Of a stretch of DNA of 64,000 bases, positions 24,292 to 38,220 are shown in pieces (position 1 is the stretch's first letter; each line of letters opens with the position of its first letter). Under the pieces are notes generated by a model. That model saw only the letters and a list, made by a program, of their open reading frames with translations, had not been told where the DNA came from and made no database searches. The translations under genes were made by a program, and so were the position numbers. Source of the stretch: Paraburkholderia phytofirmans PsJN (GTDB taxonomy: Bacteria; Pseudomonadota; Gammaproteobacteria; Burkholderiales; Burkholderiaceae); assembly GCF_000020125.1 (NCBI RefSeq), contig NC_010676.1:868001-932000 (forward strand). The letters run 5' to 3'.

Positions 24292-25851
24292 TCACCACAT
24301 CAGCAGCACCGTCCCCGCGCCGAGCACGCCGCCGCACACCGCGCACGCCCACAGCAGCACACGCGTGCGCCGGTATTCGCGGCCGATCTCGACCATCAGT
24401 TGCGCATTCTGCTGCGGCGTACGCGCTCGATCGTGCTCGTGTTGCAGATAGCGAACCGCCAGTTGCGGCACGCGCGGGAGCATATGCGCGAGATGCGGCA
24501 ATTCGCGTCCAATCCGTTTGAGCCAGCCGCGGTGATCGACGTCGCGCCGCGCGATATCCGCCAGTACGTCGCGCGTGATATTCCATGTATCGACGCCCGG
24601 ATGCAGCGCGCGCGCCAGCATTTCCGCTTGATGAAACGAACGCTGCGCGGTCGCGAGCCGCTCGGGCACCCCGCCCTCGAACGGCTGCACCGCATGCAGC
24701 AGATGATGAAACAGCGAACCCGCTGAACGGTCTTCCGGCTCGGCCGCGAAATGCGCTTCGGCGCGCGAGCGCAACTCGGCTTCGAGCACCTCGGCGCGCG
24801 TGTCGTGCGGCACGTGTCCGGCATCGCGATGCATTTCGGCGAGCCGCCCGTAGTCCTGGTCGAAGAGCGCGGTCGCGCCATGCACGAAGAATTCGCGCTC
24901 GCCCGTCGAGAGACTCGACATGATCGAAAATTCCGCCAGCACGAGACGCCCCAGCGTGTCCGGTTCGATGCTCACGCGTACGCGGCGCGCGTCGAGCGTG
25001 GCGTGAAAGAAGCCGTGCTCAAAGGCCTGCTCGGTCACCACTTCGACGATATGCGCGGCGAGCGGCGCAAGTTTGATGTGACGCGCGTGCAAGCCGGGCA
25101 GATCGCTCGCCGACAAGGTGCTGACGCGCTGCACGGTCAGCGTGTAAGCGGTGCAGAGATCCCAGATCACGTCCGGCACGACGATGCGCTTGTCGCCGTC
25201 GAAATGATGGCCGGTTTGGCTGAGATTGGCGGCTTCCGCGCGCAGGTCGAAGCGGCGCAGGATGTCGTCCGTGAAGGTCTGCGCCAGCGTGCGCAATTGC
25301 AGGCGGCGCGCGGTGCCGGAGAGCTTCTCCAGCCAGCGCGCGACCCAGCGCAGCAGCGCGAGTTCATCGCCGATCTGTTGCAACTGGTCGGCGCGCACCA
25401 GTTTGATCGCCACTTCGTGATGGCCGTTCACCGGCGTGAGCAGCCGCGCGAGATGCGTCTGCTCGGCGAAGCCGCCGCGCACCGGCACCAGATCCACCGC
25501 GCTGAACAGCGCGGCGAGCGGCCTGCCGAAAGCGCGCGCGAGCGCCTGTTCGGACTCGTGCGACGGCAGCGGGGCTTCCATGTGATCGATCGCGTCGATG
25601 GCGTCGTGCAAGGTGCCGGCCGCGAGTTCGGGTCGTGCGGCCAGCGTTTGCGCGAACCGGGCCGCCAGTGGTCCGAGTGCCGGCAGCACGCCGCTCAGGC
25701 TTTTGTCGCTACGTTCGGCCGTATGCAAGCGGCCGATCAGCTCGATCATCCAGTGCAGTTTGTGGTCTTGCGGCGCGGCAAGCCAGATCAGGCGCGCGCC
25801 GTAACGCAGCGCGTGGAACAGCAACAGTAGACGGCGAAACAGTGGCGGCAT
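24292..25851 (-). CDS. UbiB/ABC1-like protein with eroded kinase motifs
   Basis: The 519-residue protein resembles the UbiB/ABC1 atypical kinase family over residues about 50-330 and ends in a hydrophobic membrane anchor (LLWACAVCGGVLGAGTVLLMW). The VAIK-type Lys150 (HHEVAIKLVR) and the Glu in LRAEAANLSQ remain. The Ala-rich nucleotide loop is not recognisable, the catalytic HADxHPGN motif reads HATLDARRV (His283-Val291), and the DFG motif reads AEFS (Glu307). It is therefore probably a pseudokinase or a strongly diverged ATPase. It stands alone, so a role in quinone synthesis is not supported by context. Confidence 0.75.
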   Translation of the reverse strand: MPPLFRRLLLLFHALRYGARLIWLAAPQDHKLHWMIELIGRLHTAERSDKSLSGVLPALGPLAARFAQTLAARPELAAGTLHDAIDAIDHMEAPLPSHESEQALARAFGRPLAALFSAVDLVPVRGGFAEQTHLARLLTPVNGHHEVAIKLVRADQLQQIGDELALLRWVARWLEKLSGTARRLQLRTLAQTFTDDILRRFDLRAEAANLSQTGHHFDGDKRIVVPDVIWDLCTAYTLTVQRVSTLSASDLPGLHARHIKLAPLAAHIVEVVTEQAFEHGFFHATLDARRVRVSIEPDTLGRLVLAEFSIMSSLSTGEREFFVHGATALFDQDYGRLAEMHRDAGHVPHDTRAEVLEAELRSRAEAHFAAEPEDRSAGSLFHHLLHAVQPFEGGVPERLATAQRSFHQAEMLARALHPGVDTWNITRDVLADIARRDVDHRGWLKRIGRELPHLAHMLPRVPQLAVRYLQHEHDRARTPQQNAQLMVEIGREYRRTRVLLWACAVCGGVLGAGTVLLMW

Positions 25852-26036
25852 CGGCAGTTCGGTTGACGGACCACGCGGCGTCCACCTCTATCGAGGGACA
25901 TTCGCGCACGGCCAGGGCGTTCAGGTTAGCAGGTAAGCGCGGCAAGGGGAGCATCGCCGCGTCACGCGTAATACAATACGCCGGCCTTCTCCAACCGTGG
26001 CGAAACCCAAGCGTGCCGGCTTCCGGCCTTTTATAG

Positions 26037-26792
26037 ATGCTCGCAGAACAACGTCACCAATACATCCTGGCGCAAGTCGCCAAAACCGGCGCGCTCTCGG
26101 TCGCGGAGCTGGTGCGCGAACTGAACGTGTCGCGCGAGACCATTCGCCGTGACCTGAACGCGCTGGCCGGGCGCGGCCTGCTGGTCACGACTCACGGCGG
26201 CGCGTTGTCGAGCGACCGGCGCGAGCCCGACCTCGATACACGCGAAGCCGCCAATGCCGGCGCGAAGCGCGCCATCGGCGAGCGCGCGGCGGAGTTCGTG
26301 CCGGACGGCGCGTCGCTGATCATCGATTCGGGCAGCACCACGCAGGCGGTGGCGCGGGCGTTGCTCGACCGGCACCGTTTGTCCGTGTACACGAACGACT
26401 GGCGGATCGCGCTGCTGCTCGGCCGCCGCAACGACAACCGCATCACGCTGCTGGGCGGCGAGTTGTCCGACATAGAAGACGCCACCTTCGGGCTCGATAC
26501 CGTCCACCAACTGACGCAGTATCACGCGGACTTCGCCTTCATCGGCGCGGGCGGGATTTCGCCGGACGGCTATCTGACCGACTACAGCCGCATGGCCGCC
26601 GAGGTGCGCAGCCGCATGATCGCCGCGGCGGACATGGTGGTGGTGGTCGCCGATCATTCGAAGTTCGGCCGTGTGACGCCGGTGCGCATCAACGGTATCG
26701 AGTCGACACGTTATCTGGTGACGGAGCTCGCGCCCGAACGCGCGCTCGGCAAGGCGATTGCGGCGCATGGCCCGGAAATCCTGATCGCCTGA
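26037..26792 (+). CDS. DeoR/GlpR-family transcriptional regulator
   Basis: The 251-residue protein has the DeoR winged HTH (MLAEQRHQYILAQVAKTG, VAELVRELNVSRETIRRDLNAL, GRGLLVTTHGGAL) and the C-terminal sugar-phosphate-binding DeoRC domain (SLIIDSGSTTQAVARAL, DFAFIGAGGISPDGYLTDY, VVVADHSKFGR). The family senses phosphorylated sugars. It stands on the same strand upstream of the phosphonate genes but 700 bp away, so control of that cluster is possible but unproven. Confidence 0.88.
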   Translation: MLAEQRHQYILAQVAKTGALSVAELVRELNVSRETIRRDLNALAGRGLLVTTHGGALSSDRREPDLDTREAANAGAKRAIGERAAEFVPDGASLIIDSGSTTQAVARALLDRHRLSVYTNDWRIALLLGRRNDNRITLLGGELSDIEDATFGLDTVHQLTQYHADFAFIGAGGISPDGYLTDYSRMAAEVRSRMIAAADMVVVVADHSKFGRVTPVRINGIESTRYLVTELAPERALGKAIAAHGPEILIA

Positions 26793-27508
26793 GCGCCGCT
26801 CATTGACTGCCTGTCAGGGCAGGGCGCGCCATTTACATGCATCGAATGCCGAGCCACTTGAAGGTGCGGCCGATCCGCGGCTCGCGATGTGCGAACGTCA
26901 ACCTCGATCGCGTCGATGCAGCACACGCGCCGCGTTTCACTATCCCCATCCGCTGCAATATTCCGCTTGGCCGGGCACAATACGCGCCGTCGATCGGAAC
27001 CAGCCCACAGACGCAGCGCTACCGCGAAGCGTTACGCATACATCGTCATTTTCGCCATGTAGGATCGCGGTGACTCGGCACACAGGCTGTGAGGCGTGGC
27101 AGGACCGGCGCGGTTCCCGCCATCGCGCGAGCCTTCGTCGCTATCTGAACGAGCGCCGCGCACGCCGGGCGATCGAAAGCGATTTGGATATTATTGGCGA
27201 ATTGTGTCATTTTTTGGAAATCGGCAGAATCGTCATGGCGTTGTCATGGAAACCTGTGATCCTTGCCGTGCCCATTCAGGCATGGCCGGCGGCGCGAGTG
27301 TCGTAGCAGGGCTGTGAGTCAGGCTGGAAAGAGGCGACAAGAAGGCAGCAAAGTTGTTGGCAATCTGCAATCCGCATGAATCTGCACAACAGCTTGATGC
27401 GGGCAACACGCAAGCGGCGCGGCGCTACCGCCGCTCAGTCACAATTCAATCACAACAGGTATCGGGATCTCCCGACCGTCTGGTTTTTTGCCTTTCGGAG
27501 AAAGCGAC
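26793..27508. other. long intergenic stretch before the phosphonate transporter
   Basis: About 715 bp separate the DeoR-type gene from phnS. Open frames here lack Shine-Dalgarno sites and typical codon use. The only element I can propose is a possible Pho box at 27230-27247; otherwise I see nothing. Confidence 0.5.
27230..27247 (+). promoter_or_regulatory. possible Pho box upstream of phnS
   Basis: TCGTCAT and TTGTCAT are separated by 4 bp (GGCG), the 7-4-7 layout of PhoB sites (consensus CTGTCAT). They match 5 and 6 of 7 positions. The spacer is not AT-rich as it usually is. PhoB control would fit a phosphonate-scavenging operon. Confidence 0.25.
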
Positions 27509-28597
27509 ATGACAAAGACGAATTCCCTTCACGCCACGGCCGGCCTCGCACGCAAACTGCTGCCGGCGCTGGTCGCCGCGGCAGCCTTCGGCGCCACGGC
27601 CATGCAGGCGCACGCGGCCGACGCCGTGGTGCTGTACACCGCTGACGGCCTCGAGAACCTCTACAAGGACGTGCTGCCGGCCTTCGAAAAGAAGGAAGGC
27701 GTGAAGGTCAACATCGTCACGGCGGGTAGTGGCGAAGTGGTGAACCGCGCCACCATCGAAAAGGATCAGCCGAAGGCCGACGTGCTCGTCACGCTGCCGC
27801 CGTTCATCCAGCAAGCCGACCAGAGCGGCCTGCTGCAGGCTTATCAGAGCGCCAACTACAAGAACGTGCCGGCGATCGCCAAGGCGCCGAACGGCGCATG
27901 GGCGACCTTCGTGAACAACTACTTCTCGTTCGCGATCAACCCGGAAGTCACCAAGACCCAGCCGAAGACCTTCGCCGACCTGCTGCACCCGGACTTCAGC
28001 GGCAAGATCGCTTATTCGAACCCGGCCACGGCCGGCGACGGCATGGCGGTGATCATCCTGACCTCGTCGCTGATGGGCGAAGACAAGGCGTTCGATTATC
28101 TGAAGAAGCTCGAAAACAGCGCCAAGTTCCACACCAAGGGCACGGGCTACCTCGACGTGCTGCTCTCGCGTAACGAAATCGCGGTCGCCAACGGCGACCT
28201 GCAAATGGATCTGGACGACGCGGCCAATGGCGGCCTGTCGCTCAAGCCGATCTTCCTCGCACATGAAGGCGGCCAGCCGACCACGTTCCAGTTGCCGTAC
28301 GCGATCGGCCTGATCAAGAACGGTCCGAACCAGGCGGAAGGCAAGAAGCTGATCGATTACCTGATGTCGACGGAAGTGCAGGCGAAAGTGCCGGACATCT
28401 TCGGCATTCCGGGCCGTACCGACGTGCCGCTCACCGGCAAGAACGGCGAAGCCGTCAAGAAGGCCATCGCCGGCGTGAAGCTGATTCCGGTGGACTGGAA
28501 TCAGGTTATGACGAAGAAGGCCGACTGGACCGCGCGCTGGAAGAGCGACGTGATCGGTTCGTCGGGCAAGCAGATCGAAGTGGTCAAACCGAAGTAA
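27509..28597 (+). CDS. phnS: 2-aminoethylphosphonate ABC transporter, substrate-binding protein
   Basis: The 362-residue periplasmic protein has a signal peptide (LLPALVAAAAFGATAMQAHA, cleaved before ADAVVLYT) and a type-II binding-protein fold similar to iron/AEP binders (YTADGLENLYKDVLPAFEKKEGVKVNIV, SGEVVNRATIEKDQPKADVLVTL, GIPGRTDVPL). The neighbours (ATPase, two permeases, phnA/phnY) identify it as the PhnS-type AEP binder. GGAG lies 8 nt before ATG 27509. A large hairpin follows the stop, probably balancing its excess over the membrane components. Confidence 0.9.
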   Translation: MTKTNSLHATAGLARKLLPALVAAAAFGATAMQAHAADAVVLYTADGLENLYKDVLPAFEKKEGVKVNIVTAGSGEVVNRATIEKDQPKADVLVTLPPFIQQADQSGLLQAYQSANYKNVPAIAKAPNGAWATFVNNYFSFAINPEVTKTQPKTFADLLHPDFSGKIAYSNPATAGDGMAVIILTSSLMGEDKAFDYLKKLENSAKFHTKGTGYLDVLLSRNEIAVANGDLQMDLDDAANGGLSLKPIFLAHEGGQPTTFQLPYAIGLIKNGPNQAEGKKLIDYLMSTEVQAKVPDIFGIPGRTDVPLTGKNGEAVKKAIAGVKLIPVDWNQVMTKKADWTARWKSDVIGSSGKQIEVVKPK

Positions 28598-28617
28598 CCC
28601 GTCGTTCGTCGCGTTAT

Positions 28618-28651
28618 CGACGTCACGGGCGCATCAGGCCGCGTGACGTCG
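28618..28651 (+). terminator. hairpin between phnS and phnT
   Basis: CGACGTCACG (28618-28627) pairs over 10 bp with CGTGACGTCG (28642-28651). There is no T-run. Hairpins behind binding-protein genes often stabilise the upstream mRNA or cut downstream expression. Confidence 0.5.
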
Positions 28652-28722
28652 CAGAATCAGGCGGCGTCCACGGCGAAACCGGGGCGCCGCGTCAGCATTA
28701 ATCCAGTTGGAGGATGAACCCG

Positions 28723-29823
28723 GTGAATACCGCCAGTCTTGCTCAACCCGGCGCGCTCGGCGCCGCACCGGACGCGCTCGACGCCGCGCGTTCGACTACG
28801 CCGGGCGGCGTGCAGATCGATCATCTGACGGTGCGCTTCGGTTCGCGCACGGTGCTCGACGATCTGTCGTTGACCATTCAGCGCGGCGAATTGCTCACCG
28901 TGCTCGGCCGCAGCGGTTGCGGCAAGACGACGTTGTTGCGTTTCATCGCCGGGTTTATCGAAGCGGACGGACTGGCCGGCACGCTGACCGTGGCCGGTCA
29001 CGATCTCACGCACGTGCCGCCGCATAAGCGCAATCTCGGTCTGCTATTCCAGAGCTATGCGCTGTTTCCCCATCTGTCGGTGTTCGAGAACGTGGCCTTC
29101 GGCTTGCGCGCGCGCCGCACGCCGTCCAAAGATGTCGCACGGCGCGTCGCCGACGCGCTGAAACTCGTGCAACTCGGCGACGCCGGCCACGTGATGCCCG
29201 CGCAGTTGTCGGGCGGCATGCAGCAGCGCGTGGCGCTCGCGCGTGCGCTCGTGATCGAGCCCGATGTGCTGCTGCTCGACGAACCGCTTTCCGCACTCGA
29301 CGCCAATCTACGCGCGTCGGTGCGTTCCGAACTCAAGGCACTGCATGAGCGCCTGCCGAATCTGACGATCGTCTGCGTGACGCACGATCAGGACGACGCG
29401 CTGGTGCTCTCCGACCGCACGCTGTTGATGCGCGAAGGCCGCATCGCCCAACTCGGCACGCCGCAGCAGCTGTACGACACGCCGGCCGACGGCTTCGTCG
29501 CGCGTTATCTGGGCGCGGCCAATCTGCTGCCGCCGCAGGTCGCCTTCAGCATGGACGACGCACGCTACAACGAGCGCGATCGCGTGGCCTGTCTGCGTCC
29601 GGAGGCGCTGCGTGTCGTGCCGCTCGGCGAAGGGCAGTTGCACGGCGCGATCACCTCGGTCGAATGGTACGGCGCGGTTTTGTCGGTCTCCGTCGCGCTG
29701 GACGCCATGCCGAATGAGGCGGTGCTCGTCACCATGCAGCGCGGTCACGGCATGATGCCGGAGAAGGGCGCGCGTATTTCCCTGCGTTACGAGGCTGACG
29801 ATGTCGTCCTTATCAACCCCTGA
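28723..29823 (+). CDS. phnT: 2-aminoethylphosphonate ABC transporter, ATP-binding protein
   Basis: This cytoplasmic ATPase (about 366 residues) carries Walker A GRSGCGKTTLLRFIAG, Q-loop LFQSYALFPHLSVFENVAFGL, signature LSGGMQQRVALARAL, Walker B VLLLDEPLSALDANLR and the H-loop CVTHDQDDA. A TOBE-like C-terminal domain (VACLRPEALRVVP) follows. TTGGAGG (28707-28713) abuts ATG 28714 but sits 9 nt before GTG 28723, so I prefer GTG; the ATG would add three residues. It overlaps the next permease gene by 23 bp. Confidence 0.88.
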   Translation: MNTASLAQPGALGAAPDALDAARSTTPGGVQIDHLTVRFGSRTVLDDLSLTIQRGELLTVLGRSGCGKTTLLRFIAGFIEADGLAGTLTVAGHDLTHVPPHKRNLGLLFQSYALFPHLSVFENVAFGLRARRTPSKDVARRVADALKLVQLGDAGHVMPAQLSGGMQQRVALARALVIEPDVLLLDEPLSALDANLRASVRSELKALHERLPNLTIVCVTHDQDDALVLSDRTLLMREGRIAQLGTPQQLYDTPADGFVARYLGAANLLPPQVAFSMDDARYNERDRVACLRPEALRVVPLGEGQLHGAITSVEWYGAVLSVSVALDAMPNEAVLVTMQRGHGMMPEKGARISLRYEADDVVLINP

Positions 29824-30757
29824 TACGCCGAACCCGCTAGGCTCGGCTGCCGCCGATGCCGCAGCCGACGTGCGCCGCAGCGCCAGCGCCGCTTCGCATA
29901 CGGCCGCGGTGAAGCGTCGCGAACGCGCAGCGCAATGGCATTTGCTGTTCATCCTGGTGGTGGTGCTCGGACCGCTGGTCGTCTATCCGCTCGTGCGTCT
30001 CGTGCTGCTGAGCCTGACCGGTCCTCACGGCTTGAGCCTGCATGCTTATTCGGCGTTCTTCAGTAACCCGGAAACGAGCGGCGTGATCGGCACGACGCTG
30101 TGGATCCTGTTCGCCAGCGCCGGGCTCGCGTCGCTGCTCGGCGTCGCGCTGGCGTCGATCCTGTTCTTCAAGCCGTTTCCCGGCGCGCGGATGATCACGC
30201 GCTTTCTCGAACTGTTCGTGGCGTTCCCGTCGTTTCTGGTCGCCTTCACACTGATCTTTCTGTACGGCTCGCAAGGCTCCGTCAGCATCGGCTTGCAGCG
30301 GCTCTTTCATATGCAGGCGCCGCCGCTCGATTTCCTGTTCGGCGTGGGCGGCGTGATTCTCGCGGAGGTCGTGTTCTACGCGCCGTTCGTCGTGCGTCCC
30401 ACGCTCGCTTCGTTCGCCACGCTCGACATGCGTCTGATCGAAGCCGCCCGCAGCCTCGGCGCGAGCGGCTGGATGGTCGCGTTCAAGGTGATCCTGCCGC
30501 TCGCGTGGCCGGGCATCGCCGCCGGCACGATCCTGTGTTTTCTGCTGACGCTCAACGAGTTCGGCATTCTGCTCGTGCTCGGCAGCGCGCATCTGATCAC
30601 GCTGCCGGTGGCGATCTACAGTTCCGCCACCGTCGATCTCGATCTGCCGACCGCCGCCGCCGGCGCGGTCGTGATGCTGATCATGTCTTTGTCGCTGTAC
30701 GCGTTGTACCGCCAGGTCAACCGTCGCAAGGTGAAAGGAGCGGGCCATGGCCGTTGA
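29801..30757 (+). CDS. phnU: 2-aminoethylphosphonate ABC transporter, permease 1
   Basis: The 318-residue permease has a hydrophilic start and six predicted membrane segments, with the EAA loop EAARSLGASGWMVAFKVILPLAWPGIAAG that docks the ATPase. It overlaps phnT by 23 bp and the next permease gene by 11 bp, so the three are coupled. Together they form the inner-membrane AEP importer fed by PhnS. Confidence 0.88.
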   Translation: MSSLSTPDTPNPLGSAAADAAADVRRSASAASHTAAVKRRERAAQWHLLFILVVVLGPLVVYPLVRLVLLSLTGPHGLSLHAYSAFFSNPETSGVIGTTLWILFASAGLASLLGVALASILFFKPFPGARMITRFLELFVAFPSFLVAFTLIFLYGSQGSVSIGLQRLFHMQAPPLDFLFGVGGVILAEVVFYAPFVVRPTLASFATLDMRLIEAARSLGASGWMVAFKVILPLAWPGIAAGTILCFLLTLNEFGILLVLGSAHLITLPVAIYSSATVDLDLPTAAAGAVVMLIMSLSLYALYRQVNRRKVKGAGHGR

Positions 30758-31610
30758 ACTGGACCCGACCGTTTTGCCGGTCATGCATAAGAAAGCGCGG
30801 CCGGTGCGCCGCAGCCTGGTGGTGCGCATGCTCGGCGGCCTGTTTCTCGGCTTTGCCGCGTTGCTGTGCTTCTGGCTGTTCGTGTTGCCGGTGCTGGTCG
30901 TCGCACTGTCGAGCGTGGCCGCGCACTGGTCCGGCACGATCCTGCCCGACGGCTTCAGCATGCGCTGGTTCGAGCGCCTCGGTTCGAGCGACTTCGACGC
31001 GCTCACCACCAGCCTCGAAATCGGCATGGGCGTCGCGGTGCTCGGTACGATTCTCGGCCTGTGGCTCGCGCTGGCGCTCGAAGGGCGCGACCGCCGTGGC
31101 CTCGGCGCGATCGTCGACACCATCGCGATGATGCCCAACGGCGTGCCGAGCGTGGTGCTCGGGCTCGCGGTGCTGATCGCGTATCACAAGCGGCCGTTCG
31201 ATCTGTCGAGTTCGGCGGCGATCGTCGTGTTCGTGCAGTTGGCGCTGGTGCTGCCGTTTTGCTACCGCTGCGCCGCCGCCGCATTGCGCCCGGAGCTGAC
31301 GATTTTGCGCGAAGCCGCGGCAAGCCTCGGTGCGCCGCCTTCGATGGTGTTGCGCCGTGTCGTGCTGCCGCAACTGGTGCCGGCCATCCGCGCCAGTCTT
31401 GCGCTCGGCTTCGCGCTCTCGCTCGGCGAACTCGGCGCCACGCTGACCGTGTATCCACCCGGATTCGCGACGGTGCCGATCGTGGTCGTCGGCCAGGTCG
31501 AGCGCGGTTATTACCTGCCGGCCTCCGCGCTTTCGCTAATTCTTTTGTTGGTCTCGCTCGCTGCGCTGCTGCTGATCGCGGCGCGCGTCCCGCGCCGTCG
31601 GGTCGACTGA
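30747..31610 (+). CDS. phnV: 2-aminoethylphosphonate ABC transporter, permease 2
   Basis: The 287-residue permease has about six membrane segments and the EAA loop REAAASLGAPPSMVLRRVVLPQLVPAIRAS, followed by GFALSLGELGATLTVYPPGFATVPI. AAGGAG lies just before ATG 30747, inside the end of phnU. It pairs with PhnU as the second half of the transmembrane pore. Confidence 0.88.
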   Translation: MAVELDPTVLPVMHKKARPVRRSLVVRMLGGLFLGFAALLCFWLFVLPVLVVALSSVAAHWSGTILPDGFSMRWFERLGSSDFDALTTSLEIGMGVAVLGTILGLWLALALEGRDRRGLGAIVDTIAMMPNGVPSVVLGLAVLIAYHKRPFDLSSSAAIVVFVQLALVLPFCYRCAAAALRPELTILREAAASLGAPPSMVLRRVVLPQLVPAIRASLALGFALSLGELGATLTVYPPGFATVPIVVVGQVERGYYLPASALSLILLLVSLAALLLIAARVPRRRVD

Positions 31611-31692
31611 CGCCCGAATCCTGATCGTTGTGTTTGCGTGCCATGACGGCGCGCAAGCCCATACACATATCGATGTGGCGAAATTTGTCAAA

Positions 31693-35221
<3,529 letters not shown>

Positions 35222-35225
35222 GCGT

Positions 35226-35786
35226 GTGGCATTGGATGTGAAGGATATTCGATCCCTGTTCGAGCAGTACGGCCAGTTGGCTTACAGCGGCGAGCCGGTG
35301 ACGCAACTCGAGCATGCGTTGCAGAGCGGTTTGTTGGCGGAAGAGGCGGGCGCCGACGAGGAACTGGTTGCCGCGGCGTTTCTGCACGACCTCGGCCACC
35401 TGCTCAATCTCCAGGGCGAGACGCCGACAGAGCGGGGCATCGACGATCTGCATCAGTATTTCGCGTTGCCGTTCTTGCGGCCGGTTTTGCCGAACGCGGT
35501 GTTGGAGCCGATCCGTTTGCACGTCGACGCCAAGCGCTGCCTGTGCGCCATCGACGACACGTATTTCGGCCAGCTCTCCGCTGATTCGGTGCGGAGCTTG
35601 GAATTGCAGGGCGGCATCTTTAGTAAGGAGGAAGCTGAGGCATTCCTGCAAAAGCCCTACGCGGAAGACGCATTGCGTCTGCGTAGATGGGACGATCTTG
35701 CCAAGGAAGAGAATCGTGCTACGCCGGATATCGATCACTATTTAGGTGTTGTCGAACGAGTGATGCTTAAGCACGCGGCTGTGTGA
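35226..35786 (+). CDS. PhnZ-like HD-domain protein, phosphonate-operon associated
   Basis: The 186-residue protein starts with GTG 35226 behind GGGAG, 4 bp after the phnY stop. It has the residue pattern of the mixed-valent di-iron oxygenase PhnZ: Tyr20 and Glu23 (AYSGEPVTQLEH), His30, His54-Asp55 (FLHDLGHLL), His58, His76, His99 and Asp157 (RRWDDLAK). All are offset by 4-5 from the PhnZ numbering as I recall it. PhnZ cleaves alpha-hydroxy-AEP. Its usual partner, the 2-oxoglutarate oxygenase PhnY*, is absent here, so the substrate is open. Confidence 0.85.
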   Translation: MALDVKDIRSLFEQYGQLAYSGEPVTQLEHALQSGLLAEEAGADEELVAAAFLHDLGHLLNLQGETPTERGIDDLHQYFALPFLRPVLPNAVLEPIRLHVDAKRCLCAIDDTYFGQLSADSVRSLELQGGIFSKEEAEAFLQKPYAEDALRLRRWDDLAKEENRATPDIDHYLGVVERVMLKHAAV

Positions 35787-35908
35787 TTGTGCTTTTGAGG
35801 CTGTTAGTGGATTGTGGGTTTTTGGTTCTTTTTGCCCGCGCTGGGTGTCCGTTTTTCTCGTCGTCCTCGCGCCGTTTTTGGCGCATTCCATGTCTATCAA
35901 AATAACGC

Positions 35909-35937
35909 TTGCAAGGCGGTGTGCGGGTCGCTAGAAT
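35909..35937 (+). promoter_or_regulatory. rrn promoter 1
   Basis: TTGCAA (35909-35914), 17 bp, TAGAAT (35932-35937), followed by CTCG. The same CTCG discriminator follows the second promoter 132 bp downstream. Confidence 0.55.
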
Positions 35938-36040
35938 CTCGCTCTTTCGTGCTTCGGACAACGAGGCACGGGGAGCGGGAGAGCCAGCAGTGGCAAGGCT
36001 TTCAGCGAAGCGGGCAGGTTCAGGAAGTTGGAAAAACCTG

Positions 36041-36069
36041 TTGACGGCGTAGCGAAAGTTCTCCATAAT
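36041..36069 (+). promoter_or_regulatory. rrn promoter 2
   Basis: TTGACG (36041-36046), 17 bp, CATAAT (36064-36069), then CTCG. It lies about 320 bp upstream of mature 16S and is close to the sigma70 consensus. Confidence 0.65.
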
Positions 36070-36387
36070 CTCGTTTCTCTGCTGCTGATGCAGCGACGCA
36101 GAACGAAGCGGTGCCGGGTAGTTGGAATGCTGATGATTGATGTCAGCGGCGTGCGGTGCCGGTTTGGTAGTGAATGCGGAATCGATCTTTAAAAATTAAC
36201 AGCCGATAAGTGTGGGCGCTTGATGCGCGACGCGCAGTGGATCCTTCGGGGTTTGCTGGAAGCGAAAGTATCAAGTCTCACACAGTAATGAAAGGAAGGT
36301 TTTTCCATTGAAAGATGGAGAGATCATTCGTCAGTACGTTGAGTGAGCGACCGGTTGGTAAAACAACCGAAAAACAGTAACAGGTTT

Positions 36388-37920
<1,533 letters not shown>

Positions 37921-37999
37921 CTCGAGCTCACGTGTCAATCGTGTTGAGCGCTCACGCTTATCGGCTGTGAATTAAAGACAGAAACGCAGACAGACTCAG

Positions 38000-38076
38000 G
38001 GGTCTGTAGCTCAGTCGGTTAGAGCACCGTCTTGATAAGGCGGGGGTCGATGGTTCGAATCCATCCAGACCCACCA
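38000..38076 (+). tRNA. tRNA-Ile (GAT)
   Basis: This 77-nt cloverleaf has acceptor GGGTCTG/CAGACCC, D-arm AGCTCAGTCGGTTAGAGC, anticodon GAT at 38034-38036 in CTTGATAAG, T-arm GGTTCGAATCC and encoded CCA. It sits in the 16S-23S spacer. Confidence 0.97.
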
Positions 38077-38144
38077 TTGTCTTGTCTGCGATGGCTGACC
38101 GGCAAAACCCCTGAGTGGCAACAGATGATGGTCTGTGCATGACT

Positions 38145-38220
38145 GGGGGATTAGCTCAGCTGGGAGAGCACCTGCTTTGCAAGCAGGGGGTCGTCGGTTC
38201 GATCCCGTCATCCTCCACCA
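38145..38220 (+). tRNA. tRNA-Ala (TGC)
   Basis: This 76-nt cloverleaf has acceptor GGGGGAT/ATCCTCC, D-arm AGCTCAGCTGGGAGAGC, anticodon TGC at 38178-38180, T-arm CGGTTCGATCCCG and encoded CCA. It lies 68 bp after tRNA-Ile. Confidence 0.97.

Larger units (their letters stand above)
35787..36387. other. rRNA operon upstream region
   Basis: Non-coding. It holds two tandem promoters (35909-35937 and 36041-36069) and the 16S leader with a boxA-like ATCTTTAAAAATT near 36186. I see no supportable gene in it. Confidence 0.7.

Noticed and set aside
35814..36044. 76-codon frame upstream of the rRNA operon
   Set aside because: It covers the rrn promoter region, has no Shine-Dalgarno and shows no domain.
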